Below, in pieces: positions 1-8,790 of a DNA stretch of 64,000 bases. Each line of letters starts with the position of its first letter. The first letter of the stretch is position 1. The stretch spans positions 3,868,090 through 3,932,089 of the forward strand of contig CM001438.1 of NCBI GenBank assembly GCA_000244995.1, in the 5' to 3' direction. Both the position numbers and the translations under genes were made by a program. This DNA is from Burkholderiales bacterium JOSHI_001. GTDB taxonomy: Bacteria > Pseudomonadota > Gammaproteobacteria > Burkholderiales > Burkholderiaceae_C. The notes below the pieces were generated by a model. The model was not told the DNA's origin, ran no database searches, and saw only the letters and a program-made list of their open reading frames with translations.

Positions 1-143
1 CCATGGCACCCAGCGCCGACAAGCCGGTCGTCGCCGCCGTGAAAGCCAAGCCCGCGGCAACGCAGCGGGCCAGCACCAAGGCGGTGACCAAGGTGGTCGC
101 GGCCAAGCCGGCGACCGACGTGCGCAAGGCCACGACGCTGTAG
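1..143 (+). CDS. C-terminal tail of a Lys/Ala/Pro/Val-rich protein (partial)
   Basis: The window opens inside a plus-strand frame that stops at TAG 141-143. The visible ~46 residues are low complexity, made of Ala, Lys, Pro, Val and Thr (for example VVAAVKAKPAATQ), like the basic disordered tails of histone-H1-like or polymer-associated bacterial proteins. There is an ATG at position 3, but the gene probably begins upstream of the window. A strong terminator follows within 20 bases. Function cannot be assigned from the tail. Confidence 0.6.
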   Translation, partial: MAPSADKPVVAAVKAKPAATQRASTKAVTKVVAAKPATDVRKATTL

Positions 144-159
144 CGCGTGGTGGCCGCCC

Positions 160-196
160 GCCGGGCCAGGTGGCTGCACCGGCCCGGCATTTTTTT
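160..196 (+). terminator. Rho-independent terminator
   Basis: GCCGGGCC (160-167) pairs perfectly with GGCCCGGC (181-188). An inner stem GGTG/CACC closes a GCTG loop, and a run of seven T follows (190-196). It sits 17 bases after the stop of the partial gene and should end its transcript. Confidence 0.9.
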
Positions 197-240
197 GCCC
201 GCCGGCGCCCACCGGGCCGGCTGCCGCCCCAGCGGGACGG

Positions 241-1281
241 TCAGTTCCCCAACAGTTCCACCAGCACCGCAGCGGCGCGCAGGCATTGCGCCCGCGACAC
301 ATCCAGGTGCGTCACTGCGCGCACGGTGCGCGGTCCGAAGGCATTGACCAGCACGCCGCGGGACCGCGCCTGGGCACTCAGCGTGGGGGCGTCCAAGGCC
401 AGGTCCGCAGGCAGGTGGAACACCACGATGTTGGTCTGGACCGTGGCCAGGTCCAGCCGCACCGGCGCGCCGGCAACCAGGGCTTCGGCCAAGGCACGCG
501 CATGGGCGTGGTCCTCGGGCAGCCGCGCCAGGTGGTGGTCCAGCGCATGCAGCGCGGCGGCCGTGAACACACCGTTCTGGCGCATTGCCCCACCCATCCG
601 CTGGCGGTGTCGGGTGGCGCTTGCGATCAAGGCCTTCGGGCCGGCCAGCAGCGACCCGCCGGGCGCGCCCAGGCCCTTGCTGAACGCCACGGCCACCAGG
701 TCGAAGGGCGCCGCCAACTCGGCCACGGGCAGGCCGCTGGCCGCACTGGCGTTCCACAGCCGGGCGCCATCGAGGAAGGTGGCCAGACCCAGTTCACGGG
801 CCAATGCGCAAATGTCCAGCACGTCGGCCTGCGGGACCACCACGCCGCCGGCGCGGTTGTGCGTGTTTTCCACCTCCACCAGGGTGGTGGTGGGAAAGAT
901 GGGGAAGTTGCGCGGCTTGACCGCCAGGCGCAGTTCGTCGGCACTGAACCGGCCGCCCTGCCCGATCTCGTGGATCTGCACACCGGCATTGGCCGCCGCG
1001 CCGCCCAGTTCATGCCAGGCGGCGTGGGACTCGCGGCAGGCGATCACCTCGTCACCCGGTCGCGTCAGGGTGCGCAGCGCCACCTGGTTGGCCATGGTTC
1101 CCGTGGGCAGCCACACCGCGGCCTCCTTGCCCAGCAGTTCAGCGCAACGTGCCTGCAGCCGGTTGGTGCTGGGGTCCTCGCCGTATTGGTCGTCCCCCAC
1201 CAAGGCGGCGGCCATGGCCTGACGCATCGCGTCGGTGGGTTGCGTGACGGTGTCAGAGCGCAGGTCGATGCGGTCGGTCAT
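241..1281 (-). CDS. ltaE: Low-specificity L-threonine aldolase
   Basis: PLP-dependent fold-type I enzyme that splits L-threonine or L-allo-threonine into glycine and acetaldehyde in the cytosol. The 346-residue protein starts MTDRIDLRSDTV, the usual family N-terminus; an in-frame ATG eight codons upstream is less likely. DGAR (Asp171, Arg174) supplies the PLP ring and phosphate contacts, and the Schiff-base lysine is Lys202 in AFSKGLGAP. Length is normal for the family. The gene stands alone, on the opposite strand to the partial gene, with the 3' ends facing each other. Confidence 0.93.
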   Translation of the reverse strand: MTDRIDLRSDTVTQPTDAMRQAMAAALVGDDQYGEDPSTNRLQARCAELLGKEAAVWLPTGTMANQVALRTLTRPGDEVIACRESHAAWHELGGAAANAGVQIHEIGQGGRFSADELRLAVKPRNFPIFPTTTLVEVENTHNRAGGVVVPQADVLDICALARELGLATFLDGARLWNASAASGLPVAELAAPFDLVAVAFSKGLGAPGGSLLAGPKALIASATRHRQRMGGAMRQNGVFTAAALHALDHHLARLPEDHAHARALAEALVAGAPVRLDLATVQTNIVVFHLPADLALDAPTLSAQARSRGVLVNAFGPRTVRAVTHLDVSRAQCLRAAAVLVELLGN

Positions 1282-1399
1282 GGTGTGAACAGGCGGGGTT
1301 GGCAAGCTGAGCGGGCCACGAACGCGGCAGCCACTGGCGCTGCATCACCTTACCAGCCCGGCGGCAGTTCTCGCCGCCAAGCGTTCGTTGCGCGTTCAC

Positions 1400-1843
1400 T
1401 CAGCGCGGTGCCAGGGCCTGCATCAGGTCTGCGGCCGGCGCAGCTTCACCCCAGGCCGGCACGTCTTCCGGCAACCTCAGCCAGGGCTGCTTCCGTTTCA
1501 CCCAGATGTGGGCGACCGCCTCGAGTTCATCGCTTCGGTCCAGCGTGCCCGCACGCACGACCAACATGCCGGGACGTGCGCTGTTCGAGTTGTAGATGCG
1601 GGTGTGGCAGATGGGGCACATGCGCTGGATCGACTGGCTGCCGCTGGGGGTGGTCAGTTCATACACTGCCAAGGGACCGCTCACGCTCAGCGCCGCCTCC
1701 GGCAGGATGAACTGCAGGCTGAAGGCGCTGCCGCTCCAGGTCTGGCAGTCCCGGCAGTGGCAGGCATAGGTGCGTGGCAGTGCATCCAGTGCCAGCGTGT
1801 AGCGCACCGCACCACAGCGGCAAGCGCCGTGAATCTCAGACAT
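1400..1843 (-). CDS. GFA/CENP-V family zinc protein
   Basis: 147-residue protein of the GFA fold (glutathione-dependent formaldehyde-activating enzyme / CENP-V). Zinc ligands are visible as CRCGAVRY near the start, CHCRDCQ around residue 30 and CPICH about residue 75. Most bacterial members have no proven substrate; a role in carbon-sulfur chemistry is the family expectation only. The start at 1843 is set by an AAGGAGG seven bases upstream, whereas a frame open to 1885 lacks a ribosome site. Confidence 0.85.
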   Translation of the reverse strand: MSEIHGACRCGAVRYTLALDALPRTYACHCRDCQTWSGSAFSLQFILPEAALSVSGPLAVYELTTPSGSQSIQRMCPICHTRIYNSNSARPGMLVVRAGTLDRSDELEAVAHIWVKRKQPWLRLPEDVPAWGEAAPAADLMQALAPR

Positions 1844-1950
1844 CTTGGCCTCCTTGTTCCGCTGAGCCGCGCGAACCCGGGCCACAGACCCGGCAGTCGC
1901 TCGGCAGCATGCAGCAGTTGCAAAACAATGACCCGAAGTACCGCGCCATG

Positions 1951-3822
1951 TCAGTCACCGGGGGGGCGAGGTGACACCAGCATCGGCATGCGCAGGCTCA
2001 CGCAGTTGCCACCCGGGGTCGCCTGAAGTTCCAGTGTCGCACCCAGGCGCTGGGCGCGCAGCCGCATGTTGGACCGACCGCGCCCGCGCGAATCGGCATG
2101 GCCCTCGCTGGCGCTGCCGCGGCCGTCGTCGGCGATGTCCAGGGCCAGCGTGCCGTCTTCGTGGCCCAGGCGCACCCGAACGGTCTGCGCCCGCGCATGC
2201 TTGAGTATGTTGGTCATGGCTTCCTGGGCGATGCGCAGGATCTGCAGGGCATCGTGCGGCGCGATCGCCAGCACCTCGTCGGGCAGGTCGAGCTGCCAAT
2301 GCGGCGTCAGCCCGGCCTCGCGCAGCCGTGCGTCCCAGCGGAAGTGGAAGTTGCCGAAGGCGGTGCGGAAGTCGCCTTCATCGGACGCCAGCGCCTCGAT
2401 CGCCAGGCGCATTTCGTCGATCGCCCCGCGCAGGGTGTCGGCCATGGAGTCTGCATCCAGCGCGCCGCGTTCGGCACGCGACAGCGACGTGAAGAGCTGC
2501 GAGCCCAGGCCGTCGTGCAGGTCGCGCATGATGCGCTGGCGCTCGTCGGTGGCGGCCTGGCTGCGCTGCAGGGCGGCGATGCGTTCGTAGCTGGCCACCA
2601 CCTCGCGTTCGCGCTGCTGCACGCGCGACTCCAGCGTGCGGTTGGCCGCCTCCACCTCGCCCAGCGTGCGCACCAGGCGCAGGGCCAGCAGCGCCCCCAT
2701 CACCACCAGCAGCAACATGGCCGCGTGGTGCAGCAGGAAGTGGCGCTCCCCCGCCCAGCCGGGTGCCAGGGCCTGCACCAGCGGCGAGCGCCAGGCCACC
2801 AGGTAGTCGTGCAGGCCGGCCACGAAGGCCACCAGCAGCGCCACGGCGATGGAGATGGTGGCCGCGCTGCGCTGGCGCCAGGCCGCGGTGCTGGCGGTGA
2901 TGGCAATGGCCAGGCCCACCGGCAGCAAACCCGCCACCCACACCCGGGCGGTGAAGGCTTCGCCGCCCACCAGGTAGGCCAGCGGACCCAGCGCCCAGTA
3001 GCCCAGCAGGCCGCGGGTGATCCAGCGCCGCTGCCAACCCGCCAGCGCCAGCGTGAACAGCGCCAGCACCACGATGAAGCCGCCGGTGCTCAGGAAGTAC
3101 ATCAGCCGCCAGGCGTCCCACACCGGTGGGCTCAGGGTGTCGAACACGAAGGTGGTGGTGCGCAGTGCCCACAGCAGTGCGGCCAGGCCGAACAGCCCGT
3201 ACAGCACCTCGTTGCGCCGGCGCCACCAGACCAGCAGCACCAGCAGGCCCACGACCGCGCCGCTGGCCACCGCCACCACCGGCACGCTGCGGGCGATGAA
3301 CAGGCGCTGGTCGAAACGGGCTTGCAGCACCGTCTGCGGCCCCAGGGCCAGCGGCGGCATCATCGTGTCGCGGTGGTGCCAGGCGGCCTCGGCCCGCACC
3401 AGCAGCAGGTTGGCGCCGGGCCGCAGGGCCGCCGCCGGCAGCGGAAGCAGTGAAGGCCTTTCCCAGCGCACCCGCAGGCGGGGTGAATTCTGGGTGACCT
3501 CGGCCACCAAGGCGCCGTTCAGCCAGAGCCGACCCCCACCGTAGAAATAGGGCAGGTAGATCATCCAGAAATCGCGCTGGGCCGCTGCCGCGTCCATGTC
3601 GAAGTGGATGCGGTACCAGGCCGCCGGCGCCACCTGCGCGTCGGCCAACGGCACCTCGCGCCAGCGCGGGTCGTCGGCGGCGGGCGGCTCGGCCTGCGAC
3701 GAGACGATCACCTCGGCGCGTGCCGGCTGCAGCGGCTGCGCAGCCTGGCCCGTGGCCGCGCCGGCCAGCGCGGCCAGGCCCAGCGCGGCCAGGCTAGAGC
3801 AGGCCCATCTGGCCAGCTTCAT
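1951..3822 (-). CDS. Membrane sensor histidine kinase (NarL/LuxR type)
   Basis: 623 residues. A signal peptide (residues 1-27) is followed by a periplasmic beta-rich sensor region (about 30-175, resembling a glycan-binding-like extracellular domain). Six or seven transmembrane helices lie between 180 and 385, then a coiled coil (about 388-420), a HisKA_3 dimerisation segment with the phosphoacceptor His436 in MRDLHDGLGSQLF, and a HATPase_c domain with QEAMTNILKHA and ADDGRG. This 7TM-DISM-like build is typical of kinases paired with LuxR-type regulators. It overlaps the upstream response regulator by 29 bases, so the two are co-translated and form a cognate pair. The signal is unknown. Confidence 0.88.
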   Translation of the reverse strand: MKLARWACSSLAALGLAALAGAATGQAAQPLQPARAEVIVSSQAEPPAADDPRWREVPLADAQVAPAAWYRIHFDMDAAAAQRDFWMIYLPYFYGGGRLWLNGALVAEVTQNSPRLRVRWERPSLLPLPAAALRPGANLLLVRAEAAWHHRDTMMPPLALGPQTVLQARFDQRLFIARSVPVVAVASGAVVGLLVLLVWWRRRNEVLYGLFGLAALLWALRTTTFVFDTLSPPVWDAWRLMYFLSTGGFIVVLALFTLALAGWQRRWITRGLLGYWALGPLAYLVGGEAFTARVWVAGLLPVGLAIAITASTAAWRQRSAATISIAVALLVAFVAGLHDYLVAWRSPLVQALAPGWAGERHFLLHHAAMLLLVVMGALLALRLVRTLGEVEAANRTLESRVQQREREVVASYERIAALQRSQAATDERQRIMRDLHDGLGSQLFTSLSRAERGALDADSMADTLRGAIDEMRLAIEALASDEGDFRTAFGNFHFRWDARLREAGLTPHWQLDLPDEVLAIAPHDALQILRIAQEAMTNILKHARAQTVRVRLGHEDGTLALDIADDGRGSASEGHADSRGRGRSNMRLRAQRLGATLELQATPGGNCVSLRMPMLVSPRPPGD

Positions 3823-4465
3823 ACACGGCTTCGCCGCGCGAGTGCACGGCCAGCTTGCGGTAGATCTTCTTCACATGGGTGACCACGGTGTGGGGCGAGA
3901 TCGCGAGCAGTTCGCCCACCGCTTCGAAGCTGAAGCCCTTGGCCACCAGGCGCAGGATCTCGGTTTCGCGCTCCGACAGCGGCGAGCCGGCGGCCGTGGC
4001 CGCCGGTGGGGCAGGCGCTGCGGCCGGGGCGTCGCTGCTGGGCGCGATGCGAAAGCGGGCCAGCACGCGGCGCGCGATGCTCGGGCTGATCGGCGCGCCG
4101 CCGGCACGCAGTTCGTGGATGGCAGCGGTGATGCGGGTGGCCTGGGCGTCCTTCAGCAGGTAGCCGGTGGCGCCGGCCTCCAGGCTGCCCATCACGTGCG
4201 CGTCGTCGGCGAACATGGTGACCACCAGCACGTCGCAGCCGGGGTGGTGGCGCGCGGCGTGGCGGATGAGTTCGATGCCATCGATGTCGGGCAGGCCCAG
4301 GTCCACCAGCATCACGTCGGGCGGCTGGGCGTCCAGGAGCGCCAGGCCGGCGCGGCCGTTGGAGACGCCACCCACCAGGCTGAGCGCACCGTCGGCCAGA
4401 ACCGCCTGGGCAAAGCGCTGCAGGAATTCGGGCTCGTCTTCGACGATCAGCACGCTGGTGCTCAT
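3794..4465 (-). CDS. Response regulator, NarL/FixJ family
   Basis: 223 residues. The receiver domain (1-120) has acidic residues in VEDEPEF and the phosphorylated Asp55 in VMLVDLGLPDID. An Ala/Pro-rich linker (about 130-150) leads to a C-terminal LuxR-type helix-turn-helix (LSERETEILRLVAKGF...ISPHTVVTHVKKIYRKL). It is a DNA-binding activator or repressor controlled by the kinase encoded immediately downstream, whose start lies inside this gene. The start at MSTSVLIVEDE was chosen over a longer frame because the extra 35 residues are Pro/Arg-rich and unlike a receiver domain. Targets are not evident; the divergent hydrolase island is one candidate. Confidence 0.92.
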   Translation of the reverse strand: MSTSVLIVEDEPEFLQRFAQAVLADGALSLVGGVSNGRAGLALLDAQPPDVMLVDLGLPDIDGIELIRHAARHHPGCDVLVVTMFADDAHVMGSLEAGATGYLLKDAQATRITAAIHELRAGGAPISPSIARRVLARFRIAPSSDAPAAAPAPPAATAAGSPLSERETEILRLVAKGFSFEAVGELLAISPHTVVTHVKKIYRKLAVHSRGEAVYEAGQMGLL

Positions 4466-4667
4466 CCGGGTGGGCCTCGGTGACGGCGGTGGCTGGGACG
4501 GGGGTGGGGGCGATTCTGCATCTCGCGGCACGCAGCTGCCTACCGCATTCACGGGAGGGGCGCGACGCATCGGCGGTATCGCCAGCGCCGGGAGGGCCGC
4601 CTAGGCTGGCGCTCTTCGGACTGGCAGGCCCAAGGCCGCCGAATCCCACCTGGATGGAGCCCTCGCG

Positions 4668-5291
4668 ATGGACCTGGACGAATTCCTGCACCGCGCCCGC
4701 GAACCCCTGTTGACGCCGACGATCTACCTGCTGGGCAAGGGCGGCTGGACGAAGGACGAAGCGCCGCCCCCGCTGCCCGGGCGCACGGTGGACCTGCCGC
4801 ATGAACTGGACACACTGCGTCAACAGCGGCCCCAGGTGCACCAGGCCTACCTCGACGCCATGGCCGCGGCCGGCCTGGACCTGACCAAGCTGCCACGCCT
4901 GGCCTGCGATTGCTCAGGTTACGTTTGCTGGGCGCTGGGCGTGGCGCGCAATGGGTCGCCACTGCCCGGCGAATGGATCAACACCGACGCCATCGTGGCC
5001 GATGCCAAGGGCCCGCGGCAGTTGTTCGTGCCGGTGGCCCGCGCGGTGCCGGGCGCGCTGCTGGTGCATGCCAAGCCGGCCGGCCAGGCCCAGGTGCCGG
5101 GCCATGTGGGCATCGTGGTGAAGGCGGATGAGAGCGGCCGGGCCCTGCGGATGCTGCACTGCGCGCCCGAGAACTACCTGCAGCCACCCGGCACCGGCCT
5201 GCCGCGCAACGCCATCGCCGAGACCGACACCGCCCACTTCGACGCCACGCCGACCACACGCCTGGTGATGTGGAAGGCCTTTGTGCATTGA
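4668..5291 (+). CDS. NlpC/P60-like putative cysteine amidohydrolase
   Basis: 207 residues, no signal peptide. The core carries CDCSGYVCWALG with a candidate nucleophile Cys82 and, 64 residues later, PGHVGIV with candidate base His146. This is the Cys...His order and spacing of NlpC/P60 and CHAP papain-like hydrolases, which usually cut peptidoglycan peptides or other amide bonds. Assignment rests on these motifs only. A GGAG precedes the ATG. The downstream CHAT-MBL gene follows after 71 bases on the same strand, suggesting one transcript. The lack of an export signal means the target is cytosolic or export uses another route. Confidence 0.6.
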   Translation: MDLDEFLHRAREPLLTPTIYLLGKGGWTKDEAPPPLPGRTVDLPHELDTLRQQRPQVHQAYLDAMAAAGLDLTKLPRLACDCSGYVCWALGVARNGSPLPGEWINTDAIVADAKGPRQLFVPVARAVPGALLVHAKPAGQAQVPGHVGIVVKADESGRALRMLHCAPENYLQPPGTGLPRNAIAETDTAHFDATPTTRLVMWKAFVH

Positions 5292-5362
5292 CGACCACCA
5301 CCACCGATGCCGGGCCGGGACCGGCCGGCGCGCCCCCACAAGAACCAGCAGGAGAGACGTCG

Positions 5363-8300
5363 ATGGCTGAAGAGATCCACATCCGCACCGTCACGGTGGA
5401 ACTGCTGCGGGCCGGGCCGTCGCACAACCAGCTGCTGTCGCCCCTGACCCAGTACCTGGGCATCTGCGACGACGCCGAGGCCGGCATCGTGATGCTGCCC
5501 TACGAGCAACACACCTTCGAGCGTCGCATGCGCGCGATGCGCTACGACGGCGAAATGGACAAGGAAAAGCGCGCGGCGCAGAAGGACAAGCTGCCCGACC
5601 TGCGCGACCTGGGCGTGGAGATGGCCAAGCTGCTGGGCGCGGTGCCGCGCCTGCCAGGCTCGCTGGCGGCCGACCCGCGCGGGCAGGACACGCTGGTGCA
5701 CCTGAGCCTGGTGCTGTCGGCGTCGGAACTGGCGGGCCTGCCCTTCGAGCTGGCCAAGGTGCCCATCGGCCCCAATGCCTGGACCGAAAGCTGGCTGGCG
5801 CTGCAGGCGCGGGTGCCGGTGGTCATCACCCGGCGCACCCGCAACGTCTCCACGCCGCGGCTGAACTGGCTGGAATGCCCGCGCATCCTGTTCGTGGCCG
5901 CCAACCCGGACGAGGATGCCGAACCGGCCATCCCTTTCCAGGCGCACCGCCAGGCGCTGATCGACGCGGTGCGGCCCTTCCTGATGCCCGAAGAACTGGA
6001 CGGTGGCAGGCACAGCCTGGAGCCTGCGCCCAAGAAGGGCCCGGCCGACACCGCCGGCCCGGTGCCGGAAAACCAGATCGAACGCTTCGGCGACCTGCTC
6101 ACCATCCTGTCCAACGCCAGCTTTGACGCCGTGGTGCGCGAATGCGCGGCCACGCCCTACACCCATGTGCACCTGCTGGCGCATGGCAGCACGGACGATG
6201 CCTTCGGCGACACCACCCACGGCTTGGTGCTCAACGAGCGCGACGGCGTGATCTCCGGCGACCGACTGGCCAGCGCGCTGGCCTGCATGGTGGACGGCCG
6301 GCTGCACCGGCCGCAGTTGGTGACCCTGGCCACCTGCGACAGCGGCAGCATGGACGACCCGGTGAACCCCGGGGCCGGCATCGCGCATGTGCTGCACCAG
6401 GCCGGCGTGCCGCTGGTGGTGGCCTCGCAGGTGCCGCTGGGTTTTGCCGGATCGGTGCTGCTGGCCCGCGAGTTCTACAGTGGCCTGCTGTGGGGGGAGC
6501 ACCCCTGGAAGCTGCTGCACCGCGTGCGCTCCAGCCTGCACGGCCGGCTGGACCCGCGCCGCCACGACTGGGCCAGCCTGGTGGTCTACGAGTCGCTGCC
6601 CAGCGAGATGAACCGCCAACTGGAAGCGGCACGCTTTCGCCAGTGCAAGCAGGCGCTGAACGTGGCCTTCGAGCGCAGCCGCTACGGCCCCTTCCCCGAA
6701 GCGGACGGCGAACCCTGCGGCGACGCCTGGGACCCCGACAAGCCCATCGAGGACGTGATCGCCAAGCTGCCGATGAAGGGCCAGTACTTCGGCATGGAGG
6801 CCCTGGCCTTGCGCGCCGACGGCCGCATGCTGATCGCCAGGAACCTCTTTGATGACAGCCTGAAGGCCGAAGACGCCCCGTCGCGCCGGGAGCTGGCCTT
6901 GCTGAGCCGCTGGCGCCTGGAGCAGGCACTGGTCGACTACGCCGAGGCGGTGGACGGCTTCCTGGTGAGCCCCGGCCAGGGCATGAACGCGCCCTACCGC
7001 ACCCTGGTGGCGCAGTTGTCGATCAAGCTGGTGCTGGGCGAGGCCGGCGGCTTCGACCCCGACATGTGGCACACCGCCAAGTACTGGGTGGACCGCACCA
7101 TCGACGCCGCCACCGACCCCGACGACAAGGTCTGGGCCTGGGGCTGCCTGGCCGAACTGTGGCTGCTGCACCTGTTGGACCAGGAGACGCCGCTGGCGGT
7201 TCGCATGCAACATGCGGCGCAGGCGCGCCTGGCGCTGCGCGAGATGTTGCGCGTGTCCGACCGCACGGACGCGGACGGCGGCACCGCCACGTCCTGGGTG
7301 GCCGACCGGCTGGACTCCTACGCCAGCTGGTGGGGCCACCCGGAATTCGAAAGCGCGATCTTCGACGGAAGGGAAGGGCGCGAATCCTTCAGCCGGGGCG
7401 AAGCACCCTGCGTCAACGCCATGGCCAGCGAGATGGCGGCGATGCTGAGCGACAAGTTCAAGCCGAATGGGCTGGCGATGGACAGCCCGCCGCCGGAGCC
7501 CCTTCCCGAAGAAGCGCGCGCGGCACCGGCGCCGGCCAAGCCAGCCCCAGCCGCGAAGGCGGGCAAGCCCGCCAAGGCCGCCCAGGTGATGCCGGCGGCG
7601 GCGGCCACGAACAACGCATCGGCCATACTTGGCGCGCGCAAGCCGGCCGCCACCGCGCCCGCACAGGCCCTGACGGGAGCCACCTTCACCATCGAGATGC
7701 TGGCGGCCGGACCGGGCGACACCCTGTGGATCGAATACGGGCTGCCCGGCAAACCCTTGCGCCGCATCCTGATCGACTGCGGCACCGCCGGCACCTACGC
7801 CCAGGCGCTGAAGCCACGCCTCGAACGCCTGGCCGCCACCGAGCGGCACTTCGAGCTGTTCGTGATGACGCACATCGACTCCGACCACATCGCCGGAGGC
7901 ATTCCGCTGCTGAAGGACGCGCCGGCCCTGGGCCTGAGCTTTGGCGACCTGTGGTTCAACGGCCGCAAGCACCTGCAGCCCGACCTGATGGCGGTGAGCC
8001 ATGGCGACGAGTTCTCCAAGCAGATCCGCGCCGGCAAGCTGCCGTGGAATGCCTGGCGCGGCGGCAAGGCCATCGTGCGGGGCGACGACGCCCTGCCCAG
8101 CTGCGAACTGGCCGATGGTTTCAAGCTCACGCTGCTGTCGCCGATGAAGGAACAGTTGCTGGCCCTGGCCGACCAGTGGGATGCCGAGCTCGGCCCGCCC
8201 AAGCCCGAGGACCTGATGCGCGCCGCGGTGGCCGAGACCGGCCCGCCGGACATTGCGGCCCTGGCCGCCCTGCCCTTCGGCAAGGACCCGTCCAAGCCCA

Positions 8301-8722
8301 ATGGAAGCAGCATCGGCCTGCTGGCTGAGTTCCAGGGCAAGCGCGTGCTGCTGGGCGCCGATGTCTACGCGCCGGTGCTCGAAGGGGCGCTGAAACTGCT
8401 GGGGGCCGAGCGGTCCCCGCTGCACCTGGACGCGTTCAAGCTGTCGCACCACGGCAGCAAGAACAACCTGCGCAAACAGGTGCTGGACCTGGTGGACTGC
8501 CGGCACTACCTGGTGTCCACCAACGGCCAGTCGCATCAGCACCCCGACCGGCAGGCCATCGCCCAGGTGATCGCCTTCAGCCGCCAGCCGCCGACCCTGC
8601 ACTTCAACTACCGCAGCAAGTACAACGAAGTCTGGGGCGACCCCGCCTTGCAGGCGAAGAACCACGGCTACCAGACGGTGTACCCCGAGCGGGAACCCGG
8701 TCTTGTCTTCCGGCTGCTGTAG
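5363..8722 (+). CDS. CHAT (caspase-like) protease fused to ComEC-like MBL-fold hydrolase
   Basis: 1119 residues, no signal peptide or membrane segment. The region about 150-400 is a CHAT caspase-like domain with His274 in HLLAHGS and Cys325 in TLATCDSGS, the expected catalytic dyad in the expected order. About 410-700 is helical and unassigned. Residues about 705-775 are a disordered Ala/Pro/Lys linker. Residues 775-1119 form a metallo-beta-lactamase domain of the ComEC/Rec2 type: THIDSDHIAGG (His837, Asp839, Asp841, His842), LLGADVY (Asp1000) and KLSHHGSKNN (His1029, His1030). All metal and catalytic residues look intact, so both halves are probably active: a protease joined to a nuclease or phosphodiesterase-like module. 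The start is fixed by AGGAGA eight bases before ATG; the longer frame to 5270 overlaps the previous gene. CHAT proteases in defence loci cleave partner proteins after infection is sensed, but this architecture is not one I recognise. Confidence 0.85.
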   Translation: MAEEIHIRTVTVELLRAGPSHNQLLSPLTQYLGICDDAEAGIVMLPYEQHTFERRMRAMRYDGEMDKEKRAAQKDKLPDLRDLGVEMAKLLGAVPRLPGSLAADPRGQDTLVHLSLVLSASELAGLPFELAKVPIGPNAWTESWLALQARVPVVITRRTRNVSTPRLNWLECPRILFVAANPDEDAEPAIPFQAHRQALIDAVRPFLMPEELDGGRHSLEPAPKKGPADTAGPVPENQIERFGDLLTILSNASFDAVVRECAATPYTHVHLLAHGSTDDAFGDTTHGLVLNERDGVISGDRLASALACMVDGRLHRPQLVTLATCDSGSMDDPVNPGAGIAHVLHQAGVPLVVASQVPLGFAGSVLLAREFYSGLLWGEHPWKLLHRVRSSLHGRLDPRRHDWASLVVYESLPSEMNRQLEAARFRQCKQALNVAFERSRYGPFPEADGEPCGDAWDPDKPIEDVIAKLPMKGQYFGMEALALRADGRMLIARNLFDDSLKAEDAPSRRELALLSRWRLEQALVDYAEAVDGFLVSPGQGMNAPYRTLVAQLSIKLVLGEAGGFDPDMWHTAKYWVDRTIDAATDPDDKVWAWGCLAELWLLHLLDQETPLAVRMQHAAQARLALREMLRVSDRTDADGGTATSWVADRLDSYASWWGHPEFESAIFDGREGRESFSRGEAPCVNAMASEMAAMLSDKFKPNGLAMDSPPPEPLPEEARAAPAPAKPAPAAKAGKPAKAAQVMPAAAATNNASAILGARKPAATAPAQALTGATFTIEMLAAGPGDTLWIEYGLPGKPLRRILIDCGTAGTYAQALKPRLERLAATERHFELFVMTHIDSDHIAGGIPLLKDAPALGLSFGDLWFNGRKHLQPDLMAVSHGDEFSKQIRAGKLPWNAWRGGKAIVRGDDALPSCELADGFKLTLLSPMKEQLLALADQWDAELGPPKPEDLMRAAVAETGPPDIAALAALPFGKDPSKPNGSSIGLLAEFQGKRVLLGADVYAPVLEGALKLLGAERSPLHLDAFKLSHHGSKNNLRKQVLDLVDCRHYLVSTNGQSHQHPDRQAIAQVIAFSRQPPTLHFNYRSKYNEVWGDPALQAKNHGYQTVYPEREPGLVFRLL

Positions 8723-8790
8723 CCGGCGTTTCCTGCCCCGGCCCGGCATGCAGGGCCTGTTTGTACCCCCACCCAATCCAGGAGAAACCC

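Noticed and set aside
7480-7680. Repetitive-looking Ala/Pro/Lys-coding stretch as a DNA repeat or CRISPR
   Set aside because: It is in frame and codes for a disordered linker; there are no regular repeats with spacers.
5174-8776. 1200-codon minus-strand open frame opposite the CHAT-MBL gene
   Set aside because: Product is Gln/His/Gly/Arg/Ala-rich without domains, the usual antisense shadow of a GC-rich gene; the plus-strand frame has full motif sets.
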